Source of the DNA: Ferruginibacter sp.
GTDB taxonomy: Bacteria; Bacteroidota; Bacteroidia; Chitinophagales; Chitinophagaceae
Assembly (NCBI GenBank): GCA_018057635.1
Contig: JAGPDJ010000040.1
Span: forward strand, 1 to 12,203
Reading direction: 5' to 3'
Length of the DNA: 12,203 nucleotides
Positions 1 through 5,907 of this stretch are shown here, piece after piece; positions within the stretch are counted from its first letter, which is position 1, and each line of letters starts with the position of its first letter. The notes below the pieces were generated by a model, which saw only the letters and a list, made by a program, of their open reading frames with translations, made no database searches and had not been told where the DNA came from. The translations under genes and the position numbers were made by a program.

Positions 1-141
1 GAAAAGTACCATTTGGAAAAAGGCTATTGCTGCGGTAACGGATGTAAACATTGCCCCTTTAATTACGATGCCGTACCCGAACCGGCACGAAGTAAAATAC
101 TATCTTTAAGGGATCATGAAAAAATCGCCAAGCAAGTCTGA
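1..141 (+). CDS. DUF5522 cysteine-rich small protein (3' end only)
   Basis: The first reading frame is open from the window edge to a TGA at 139-141, giving the last 46 residues of a protein that starts upstream. It contains EKYHLEKGYCCGNGCKHCPF, a compact cluster of four cysteines (CC, then C, then C before P) that is the hallmark of the DUF5522 family of small Bacteroidota proteins. The cysteines suggest metal binding, but the biochemical role of the family is not known to me. The gene's tail overlaps the start of the next gene by 26 bases in another frame, which suggests the two are co-transcribed. The start codon and upstream context lie outside the window. Confidence 0.8.
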   Translation, partial: EKYHLEKGYCCGNGCKHCPFNYDAVPEPARSKILSLRDHEKIAKQV

Positions 142-517
142 TTCAAAGAAAGTTACATTAAAAAAAGCTCCCGTTGCGGGAGCGAAAGAATACAGTTTTT
201 TCCAGGATGTATATGATGTGGTAAGGCAGATACCAAAAGGAAGGGTTACCAGTTATGGAGCCATTGCAGCTTACCTGGGAACTAAATTAAGTGCACGGAT
301 GGTTGGCTGGGCCATGAATGCAGCCCACCATGCCAAACCCTCTGTTCCGGCGCAACGCGTGGTTAACCGCAATGGCATGCTTACCGGTAAACATCATTTT
401 TCTACCCCTACATTAATGGAAGAATTATTACAAAAAGAAAAAGTGGTTGTTAAAAATGATACTGTAGTGGAATTTGAAAAACTTTTCTGGGATCCTGCAA
501 AAAATTTAAGCCTGTAA
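116..517 (+). CDS. MGMT-family alkyltransferase-like (ATL) DNA-binding protein
   Basis: This 133-residue protein is the DNA-binding domain of the O6-alkylguanine-DNA alkyltransferase family without the N-terminal domain of full-length Ada/Ogt enzymes. After a Lys/Ser-rich leader (about 1-24) come the helix-turn-helix region with GRVTSYGAIA (42-51) and ARMVGWAM (60-67), where R61 sits at the position of the base-flipping arginine finger. The catalytic PCHRV motif is replaced by PAQRV (78-82), so the alkyl-accepting cysteine is Ala79. It therefore should not repair DNA by methyl transfer. By analogy with known ATL proteins it may bind O6-alkylguanine and flag it for nucleotide excision repair. 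The ATG at 116 lies 26 bases inside the preceding DUF5522 gene. A TATCTTTA box at 101-108 resembles the Bacteroidota -7 element, but no -33 match is visible. Confidence 0.88.
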   Translation: MKKSPSKSDSKKVTLKKAPVAGAKEYSFFQDVYDVVRQIPKGRVTSYGAIAAYLGTKLSARMVGWAMNAAHHAKPSVPAQRVVNRNGMLTGKHHFSTPTLMEELLQKEKVVVKNDTVVEFEKLFWDPAKNLSL

Positions 518-566
518 ACTACCTGGCTAGCCAAAGTTGTTACAATCACTCAACGGGCAATTAACC

Positions 567-574
567 TACCTTTA
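567..574 (+). promoter_or_regulatory. Possible Bacteroidota -7 promoter box
   Basis: TACCTTTA matches the TAnnTTTG consensus except for the last base and lies 17 bases before the GTG start of the next gene, a short leader typical of this phylum. The nearest upstream TTG (537-539) is 27 bases away, longer than the usual spacing, so support is weak. Confidence 0.3.
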
Positions 575-591
575 CCCAAATACTATAATTA

Positions 592-1332
592 GTGAAACCT
601 ACCGAGGGAAAAATAACATTTATTCATCATGAAAAAAACAGGGCTGTTATCGAATATTTGGATAACAACAGAAAAAAAACCATCCAGGCTAATCTTGATT
701 TTAAAACAGAACAAGTAGCAAAAGAACAGAAGGTAAGAAAAAAAAATCACCGGTTCCTTGTTGGCGACCAGGTGTCGTTTTTAATAAAAAAAACAGGTGC
801 CAATGGAAGTGTACAATATGCCGAAAACCTCAAATACCTTTACAATACAGCGCTGGAATTGTTGATCAACAAAGCTGCAGTGGATAACAAATTCCTGGGA
901 TACATTAAAATCACCGATGAAGAATATTTTATCAAGGAAATTGAAAGTTATTTATTTTTTCCACTCAACCTATCTGCTTATGAAATAGCACCTGATGGCA
1001 AGGATACAGAACAACCGGTGTATTTTAAACTGGACAACCTGGAGAAACCAGACAAGATAACCGCCATCCTTTACAATCATCATTATATCCCGGAATATCT
1101 AACGGCTATACAGCATTTTAAAAAACAAACTGTAGTACATGCAACAGTTTATAATATAACTCCTTTTGGCATCTATGTTCACCTTGTTGGGGATACTATT
1201 AAAGCAAAACTTTCCATTGATGAACCCCTGCAAAAAAAAATCGAAGACAAATCAATAGAAATTAACACGGTGATTCCGGTAAAAATAAAACACATCACTT
1301 CCACAAAGATAGTTGTAGAAATGGCTGATTAA
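592..1332 (+). CDS. Uncharacterised OB-fold/S1-like RNA-binding protein
   Basis: I do not recognise a named gene. The 246-residue basic, lysine-rich protein looks like three consecutive beta-barrels. Residues 4-80 start with GKITFIHHEKNRAVI, which resembles a cold-shock-domain opening strand pair. A middle segment (about 98-160) alternates short hydrophobic and aromatic strands. Residues 178-245 (TVVHATVYNITPFGIYVHL, then IPVKIKHI) resemble an S1 RNA-binding domain, with GIYVHL at the position of the usual GxFV. No signal peptide or membrane segment is present, so it should be cytosolic and probably binds RNA or single-stranded nucleic acid. The start is GTG: an in-frame TAA at 586-588 closes the frame just upstream and no in-frame ATG lies nearby. 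It is convergent with the DUF420 gene across a gap of about 90 bases in which I see no convincing terminator. Confidence 0.7.
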   Translation: MKPTEGKITFIHHEKNRAVIEYLDNNRKKTIQANLDFKTEQVAKEQKVRKKNHRFLVGDQVSFLIKKTGANGSVQYAENLKYLYNTALELLINKAAVDNKFLGYIKITDEEYFIKEIESYLFFPLNLSAYEIAPDGKDTEQPVYFKLDNLEKPDKITAILYNHHYIPEYLTAIQHFKKQTVVHATVYNITPFGIYVHLVGDTIKAKLSIDEPLQKKIEDKSIEINTVIPVKIKHITSTKIVVEMAD

Positions 1333-1424
1333 ATTTCAGCGTATTTCCTGCAATAAATAAAATGATGTACAAACTACTTCAACAGTTCTTCTTTACATTG
1401 AAGCATCGGCAATTAATTTTTTTT

Positions 1425-2009
1425 TCAGCTATAGTACGGAGAAATCATACAATAAATAACCACACCGGTAACAGCTACATAAAACCATAACGGCCACGTG
1501 TACCTGGTGAGTTTCTTGTGCCTGGCGAATTCACCAGTCATGGCCCGGTAAGCTGTAAATAAAATAAATGGCAGTATGATGGCTGCTAATGGTATATGGG
1601 TAATTAAGAGGAAGTAATATATTAACCGCAAATTCCCTGCTTGTAATTTTTCTTCAACGCCTAAAATTCCATCATGGTTCAGGTCACCGAATTTTGTTTC
1701 TCCTGCAAGCAAATGGTGTGCAATATAACTCAGTAAAAATAACATGGATAACAAAATGGCTGTTATCATGATCTTTTTATGCAGGTTGTAATTTTTGTTT
1801 TTTACAGCTAATAATCCTGCCAGCAGGCAAACTGTAACCAGCGAATTTATCAAGGCATTTGCTGTTGCAAAAACATGTACATTAAATGGTAGATTCAGAT
1901 TCAGTTTTACTTTGCTTAATATAACAACTGCTGCAAAAACTACAACAGATACTGTAAAAATAAATATCCTTGCTTTGCTGTCATTTTTTTTGATGGAAGG
2001 AGCTAACAT
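1425..2009 (-). CDS. DUF420 family membrane protein (oxidase-associated)
   Basis: This 194-residue integral membrane protein has about five hydrophobic helices (roughly 13-32, 43-68, 79-99, 128-154, 171-190). It carries histidines placed as in the DUF420 (YozB-like) family: H45, H77 in NLHKKIM, the AHH pair at 98-99 and H138 in LLITHIPLA. Members of this family are often encoded beside caa3/aa3 oxidase and SCO genes, and a role in oxidase assembly or haem/copper handling is inferred, not proven. The loop between helices 3 and 4 carries DLNHDGILGVEE (109-120), which fits a 12-residue EF-hand calcium loop at every ligand position. The ATG lies one base after the TAA of the SCO gene, so the pair is probably translationally coupled. 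The stop is TGA at 1425-1427. Confidence 0.85.
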   Translation of the reverse strand: MLAPSIKKNDSKARIFIFTVSVVVFAAVVILSKVKLNLNLPFNVHVFATANALINSLVTVCLLAGLLAVKNKNYNLHKKIMITAILLSMLFLLSYIAHHLLAGETKFGDLNHDGILGVEEKLQAGNLRLIYYFLLITHIPLAAIILPFILFTAYRAMTGEFARHKKLTRYTWPLWFYVAVTGVVIYCMISPYYS

Positions 2010-2010
2010 A

Positions 2011-2802
2011 TTATACTGTAGGGTTTTGCTTTTTTTTGAAGTTTTGCAGGAATACCATTACAACAATTACAAAACCTATCCCTATAAATATAACAGGCAG
2101 GTATGGTATGAAACCGCGTAATATAGAAGGCCTTTTTTTATCCCGCTCCAGCATCAGGGTTGGTATATCTCTGGCCAGTTGCGCCAGTTTAACTGTATCA
2201 AACCCATTATACCATCCCCTTACTATTCGGTTACTGTCGAGCAGGAAAAAGTTTTCTGTATGAATGAATGCAGTATCAACATTACTGTCGGCAATGCTTG
2301 CTTTTATTTCCTGCATGGCAAAATCATATATTTCTTTTTTGTTCCCTGTAACAAACCACCAGTTATCATGGTTTACATTAAACCGGTCGGCAAATTTCCG
2401 AAGCCTGGGCACACTGTCATTTTCCGGGTCTACACTGATAGAGATAAATTGAACAATGTTGTCATTTTTTACAAAAGAGTTCTGTAATTTTTTCATGTTA
2501 CGGGCAAGACCGGGACAAATGCTGGGGCAGCGGCTGAAGAAAAAGTCAAGTACAATTATTTTTCCTTTGGCATCATCCAGTGAAACCTGTTTACCAAGCT
2601 GGTTTGTAAATGAAATATTCTTTACCCTGTGCCAAATGGTATCTGTACTTATTTTTCCATTGTTCTCCCGAACTGCTACGCTGTCGAAAAAATAATGACG
2701 CGGAATACTCACCGCATCTTTGCTGTAATATTTTACTATCCAATATCCGATTAATGGCAACAAAATTGCCAATAATAAAGATAGAATCGATTTCCTGTTC
2801 AC
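2011..2802 (-). CDS. sco: SCO1/SenC family copper chaperone for CuA assembly
   Basis: The protein is a membrane-anchored thioredoxin-fold protein that delivers copper to the CuA site of oxidase subunit II. Numbering from the GTG at 2802 (263 residues), a hydrophobic N-terminal anchor spans about 5-25. It is followed by the thioredoxin core with FFFSRCPSICPGLARN, giving the CPxxCP copper motif with C92 and C96, and the conserved copper-ligand histidine H181 in FIHTENFFLLD. A second hydrophobic segment (about 231-252), followed by KKK, is unusual for SCO proteins, which commonly have one anchor. A TTG at 2832 would add ten residues. I prefer the GTG because it gives a compact NRK-then-hydrophobic anchor and TTG is rarer as a start. 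The gene lies downstream of the act-cox terminator and one base before the DUF420 gene. Confidence 0.9.
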   Translation of the reverse strand: MNRKSILSLLLAILLPLIGYWIVKYYSKDAVSIPRHYFFDSVAVRENNGKISTDTIWHRVKNISFTNQLGKQVSLDDAKGKIIVLDFFFSRCPSICPGLARNMKKLQNSFVKNDNIVQFISISVDPENDSVPRLRKFADRFNVNHDNWWFVTGNKKEIYDFAMQEIKASIADSNVDTAFIHTENFFLLDSNRIVRGWYNGFDTVKLAQLARDIPTLMLERDKKRPSILRGFIPYLPVIFIGIGFVIVVMVFLQNFKKKQNPTV

Positions 2803-2879
2803 TGTAAGCTGTATATTTATTTGAGTGTGCAAGTTCGCACAATTAAGCTAATTCGTATGATTTGTATAAAGTAATCTAT

Positions 2880-2919
2880 AAAAAAAGCCATCGTTTCAGC
2901 AAAATGCTGAAACGATGGC
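2880..2919 (-). terminator. Rho-independent terminator of the act-cox cluster
   Basis: A perfect 15-bp inverted repeat (arms 2887-2901 and 2905-2919) with a 3-base loop is followed on the - strand by seven Ts (2886-2880). It begins 29 bases after the stop of the subunit IV gene. The T tract lies only on the - strand side, so it should end transcripts of the oxidase genes and separate them from the SCO-DUF420 pair. Confidence 0.93.
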
Positions 2920-2947
2920 CTGGTAAATATTTAAGATATTATGCTGA

Positions 2948-3379
2948 TTAAGGTTTTGCTCCCTTTTCAATAGCAGCAGGAGCTACTTGTTCAGTTGCCG
3001 GCCTTGATCCTCCGTCGGTATTGCGCAGGTTTTTCCAGCTATTGCCATCCCATAAAAAGGCAATGATGAACCAAATGAACAAACACAGCGGAACAACAAT
3101 GGTCATGATGAAATTCCTGACCTCATCACCAAGGTGCATGAATATTGAAACGATATAATATGCCTTGGCAAGGGTTAATATACAAACCATTCCTTTGAAG
3201 AATAATACCAGCATATGGCTGGGGTTTTCACCCTTGTGAATATTATATATCGCCAGTCCGATAACCAGTTCAATGATAGTAATAACAGATAGTATCCAGA
3301 ATGTTTTCCATATCTTTTTAGTACCGGAAGCGTGCTCCGGGGCAAAAGTGATCTCTGGTGAAATTGTATGTTGACTCAT
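2948..3379 (-). CDS. Cytochrome c oxidase subunit IV
   Basis: This small subunit (143 residues) of the haem-copper oxidase has three hydrophobic helices, at about 26-46, 60-81 and 92-110. The second helix and following loop (AKAYYIVSIFMHLGDEVRNF, 71-90) match the prokaryotic COX4 family, in which a charged residue in the K-x-Y-Y-x-V-x-x-x-F-M-H-L stretch is conserved. The C-terminal tail (112-143) is hydrophilic and Ala/Pro/Lys-rich. The subunit is thought to stabilise the oxidase core and carries no cofactor. It is the last gene before the terminator and lies 45 bases after subunit III. Assignment is by motif and position, and no enzymatic role should be attached to it. Confidence 0.87.
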   Translation of the reverse strand: MSQHTISPEITFAPEHASGTKKIWKTFWILSVITIIELVIGLAIYNIHKGENPSHMLVLFFKGMVCILTLAKAYYIVSIFMHLGDEVRNFIMTIVVPLCLFIWFIIAFLWDGNSWKNLRNTDGGSRPATEQVAPAAIEKGAKP

Positions 3380-3424
3380 AAAAAATTAATGCTCGTTTGT
3401 TATTAAAATAATCAATATGCTACA

Positions 3425-4162
3425 TTATATAAGGTAAAAGCAAAGGAATACAAATACCCAAACCAGGTCTACAAAGTGCCAGTAAAGTCCTGCTTTTTCA
3501 ATCATTTCGTAATGACCACGATCATCAAAATGCCCCAGTTTAGTTTTTAAATACATAACGATATTGATGATCACTCCACTAAATACGTGGAAGCCGTGAA
3601 AGCCGGTTATTCCAAAAAAGTACCCACCAAATGCAATCGGACCTGGAGTTGCTACCAGTTGTCCGTTATACATTACTTCCGGGCCCCATGGGTTTTTTGA
3701 AACAGTTGTGCCCCATTGTTCAATCTGGCCATTTACCAAAACTGCATGTTCGCCTGTTATAAGATGTGTCCACTCCCATGCCTGGCAACCTAAGAATGCA
3801 AGACCGCCAAGAATAGTAAGGATCATATATTTTTCCACTCCTTTGCGGTTCATTTTATGTCCTTCATGAACTGCCAGTACCATGGTTACAGAACTGAAAA
3901 TCAGGATAAATGTCATCAGGCTCACAAATGCAAGCGGAAGGTTGGCATGTCCCGCAAAAGGGAATGCATTAAATACATGGTTTGGATCTGCCCAGTTATT
4001 AACACTGAAACGGATGGTACCATAACTGATCAGGAATGCACCAAAAGTGAAGGCATCACTCATCAAAAAGTACCACATCATCACTTTACCATAACTGGCA
4101 TTGAAAGGGCTTTTTCCGCCACTCCACCATTTTGTTCCTGCAGGTATTGCTGTTGTTGACAT
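3425..4162 (-). CDS. ctaE: Cytochrome c oxidase subunit III (second copy)
   Basis: This haem-copper oxidase subunit III has 245 residues and about five membrane helices (27-48, 76-98, 112-133, 174-205, 226-244). Family marks are QAWEWTHL (127-134), which includes the conserved glutamate E130, GFHGFHVFSGVI (187-198), and the terminal YWHFVDLVWVFVF (227-239). It binds no metal and supports proton uptake and stability of subunit I. Between helices 3 and 4 it has a soluble loop of about 35 residues (137-172) that the neighbouring subunit III paralogue lacks. It starts with ATG, 81 bases after that paralogue, and the gap holds a short heptamer repeat array. Confidence 0.93.
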   Translation of the reverse strand: MSTTAIPAGTKWWSGGKSPFNASYGKVMMWYFLMSDAFTFGAFLISYGTIRFSVNNWADPNHVFNAFPFAGHANLPLAFVSLMTFILIFSSVTMVLAVHEGHKMNRKGVEKYMILTILGGLAFLGCQAWEWTHLITGEHAVLVNGQIEQWGTTVSKNPWGPEVMYNGQLVATPGPIAFGGYFFGITGFHGFHVFSGVIINIVMYLKTKLGHFDDRGHYEMIEKAGLYWHFVDLVWVFVFLCFYLI

Positions 4163-4222
4163 AATTGTTAAATTCTAATATCTAAATTTTTGAACGCTAT
4201 TATAATTATCTTGTTTGCTTCA

Positions 4223-4243
4223 ATCCTGCATCTTGCATCCCCC
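4223..4243. repeat. Heptamer repeat array A (three units)
   Basis: Three 7-base units in phase, ATCCTGC-ATCTTGC-ATCCCCC on the + strand, directly abut the stop codon of the upstream subunit III gene (4244-4246). The third unit is degenerate. It belongs with the other 7-bp arrays in gaps of this cluster by period and position, not by exact sequence. Confidence 0.55.
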
Positions 4244-4810
4244 TTACCTGATCATCAATAAAAATACCAGCAAATAAAGCCAGAGCAAATCTACAAAGTG
4301 CCAGTAAGTGCCAATTAATTCAACCGGAACCGTACTATAACTTCTTACTTTGGTACTGAATGCTTTTAGCGACATAATGATCAATGCGATTATTCCGCCA
4401 ATAACGTGCAGTGCATGGATCCCAACTATAACATACAGAAATGAATAAGAAACATTTCCGGTTAACGTTACACCTGCGTTCCATAATTCCCTGAAACCTA
4501 CCAGTTGTAATACTACAAAAAGTATTCCCAGGGAAAGCGTTACTGCTACCAGCAACCTGTACCTGCTCATTTCCCGCTCTTTAAAAGCTTTTGATGCCAG
4601 GTAAATACTCAAACTACTTAACACGATCGCTGCGGTACTATACCAGAATGCAGCGGGTAATTCAAACGTAAGCCAGTTTGCCTGGTTTCTTTTTACAATG
4701 TATGCACTTGTAAGGCCTGCAAACATCATCAGCATACTTCCAATACCTACCCATAAAGTAAATTTATGCGGATGTATTTTATTTCTTTGTTGCATTGCCA
4801 CTGTACTCAT
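4244..4810 (-). CDS. Cytochrome c oxidase subunit III (first copy)
   Basis: This is a second member of the subunit III family, 188 residues, with five predicted helices (about 19-39, 55-74, 85-105, 121-148, 168-187). It shares the family core GIHALHVIGGIIAL (130-143) and ends with TYWHFVDLLWLYLLVFLL (168-185), matching the end of its neighbour, but it lacks the long soluble loop between helices 3 and 4. Paired subunit III genes are known in Bacteroidota oxidase operons. Whether both proteins enter one enzyme or one acts in assembly cannot be read from the sequence. The start is ATG at 4810; an alternative is the ATG at residue 6. The gap to the upstream haem O synthase gene is 87 bases. Confidence 0.9.
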   Translation of the reverse strand: MSTVAMQQRNKIHPHKFTLWVGIGSMLMMFAGLTSAYIVKRNQANWLTFELPAAFWYSTAAIVLSSLSIYLASKAFKEREMSRYRLLVAVTLSLGILFVVLQLVGFRELWNAGVTLTGNVSYSFLYVIVGIHALHVIGGIIALIIMSLKAFSTKVRSYSTVPVELIGTYWHFVDLLWLYLLVFLLMIR

Positions 4811-4897
4811 TCCACAGCCCCAAAGGGCATTTAGTTTATTAATATTTACAAATTCTTAATTTAAAAGCATTCTAGAACTTTTAATTGTTCAATCATT

Positions 4898-5833
4898 TTA
4901 AACCCTGATCTTATCTGCATACAAACTCAAAAACACGATCATCAGGTAAAAATAAGAGCTGAACATTACTTTTCTTGCACTGTAAGCATCCATCTTTACA
5001 TACAGCATCACACTCACATACACCATCCATAAATTACAGAAAAGCACGATCCACAAACTAATAAATCCGCTTATTTCAAAGGCAAACGGTAGTATTCCTA
5101 CAGGCACCATCATTACACTGTACATGATGGATTGCACAGCAGTAAATTTTGTAGGACCTTTATCTGCCGGCAATAACTTAAATCCAGCCTTGGTATAATC
5201 CTGGTGAGCGAGCCATGCAATTGCCCAAAAATGCGGAAACTGCCAGATGAACTGAATGCCGAATAATATCCAGCCTCCAATACTAAATTCATCTGTTGCT
5301 GCAACCCAGCCAATCAGGCAGGGAAGCGCACCCGGTATAGCTCCTACCAGTACTGCTACAGAATTTATTTTCTTTAAGGGCGTATAAATGAACCCATATA
5401 AAAATAAACTGAACAATCCGATCAAGGCACTCTGTAAATTAAAAAAGTACCACATCATTCCAACACCGATAACCCCTGTAATGAATGCAAAAATATACGC
5501 TTCATTTTCACTCATACGGCCACTGGCCACTGGCCTTTTGGCGGTACGTTTCATGATGGCATCGGTATGCTTTTCAAGTACCTGGTTAATGCTGTTGGCA
5601 GAACCTGTTATGAGCATTCCTGCAACAAAAAGTAAAAGAACTGATAATAGCGTTGGCCTTGTATAAATCTGGTGGTAAGGTGCTATTAAAAAACTTACTA
5701 CCGTACTGAACACAACCATGAAACTCAAAGTGAATTTGATCAGTTGAAAATAATCTTTCACTTTACTTGCCAAAACAAACGAGGTTGAATTGGATATGGT
5801 TTTGTTCTCCTGCATAATCAACCCCGTTTTCAT
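4898..5833 (-). CDS. ctaB: Protohaem IX farnesyltransferase (haem O synthase)
   Basis: This UbiA-family prenyltransferase of 311 residues adds a farnesyl group to haem B to make haem O, the precursor of haem A used by the oxidase encoded around it. The first Asp-rich motif is N83-x3-E87-x3-D91-x2-M94-x-R96-T97, followed by RPV. Also visible are YTPLKKINS (150-158), WQFPHFWAIAW (197-207) and DYTKAGFKLLP (212-222), all typical of CtaB/CyoE. Around eight to nine helices are predicted. The start may be the ATG at 5833 or the one six codons later (5815). CCCCG (5822-5826) and CGGGG (5844-5848) could pair across the first start. The gene sits between subunits I and III, and no haem A synthase (ctaA) is present in the window. 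Confidence 0.95.
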   Translation of the reverse strand: MKTGLIMQENKTISNSTSFVLASKVKDYFQLIKFTLSFMVVFSTVVSFLIAPYHQIYTRPTLLSVLLLFVAGMLITGSANSINQVLEKHTDAIMKRTAKRPVASGRMSENEAYIFAFITGVIGVGMMWYFFNLQSALIGLFSLFLYGFIYTPLKKINSVAVLVGAIPGALPCLIGWVAATDEFSIGGWILFGIQFIWQFPHFWAIAWLAHQDYTKAGFKLLPADKGPTKFTAVQSIMYSVMMVPVGILPFAFEISGFISLWIVLFCNLWMVYVSVMLYVKMDAYSARKVMFSSYFYLMIVFLSLYADKIRV

Positions 5834-5872
5834 TTACAGGAACCGGGGCCTTATTTTATATTTACAATCGTT

Positions 5873-5907
5873 GGCTAATGGCTAATAGCAATTAGCTGTT
5901 AGCTTAA
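5873..5907. repeat. Heptamer repeat array B (five units)
   Basis: Five units with period 7 occupy the gap after the subunit I gene and run into its stop codon: GGCTAAT, GGCTAAT, AGCAATT, AGCTGTT, AGCTTAA. The two halves are roughly inverted (5874-5886 against 5891-5903, two G-T wobbles), so the transcript could fold into a weak hairpin. Confidence 0.65.

Noticed and set aside
524..533. Perfect palindrome TGGCTAGCCA after the ATL gene
   Set aside because: Ten bases without a loop and no T tract; a chance palindrome of this size is common and no function can be supported.
1377..1425. Weak hairpin (CTTCAA/TTGAAG) followed by nine Ts at 1417-1425 as a terminator for the + strand gene
   Set aside because: The stem is only 6 bp with a 15-base loop, and the T run begins 13 bases after it, so it does not fit a rho-independent terminator.
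2866..2873. TACTTTAT on the - strand as a promoter box for the SCO gene
   Set aside because: Only a partial match to TAnnTTTG, and the -33 region would fall inside the terminator stem. A promoter for SCO-DUF420 is needed in principle but I cannot place it.
5822..5848. CCCCG/CGGGG pairing across the haem O synthase start codon as a translational switch
   Set aside because: A 5-bp stem with a 17-base loop is too weak to claim as a regulatory element, and initiation may occur at the second ATG.
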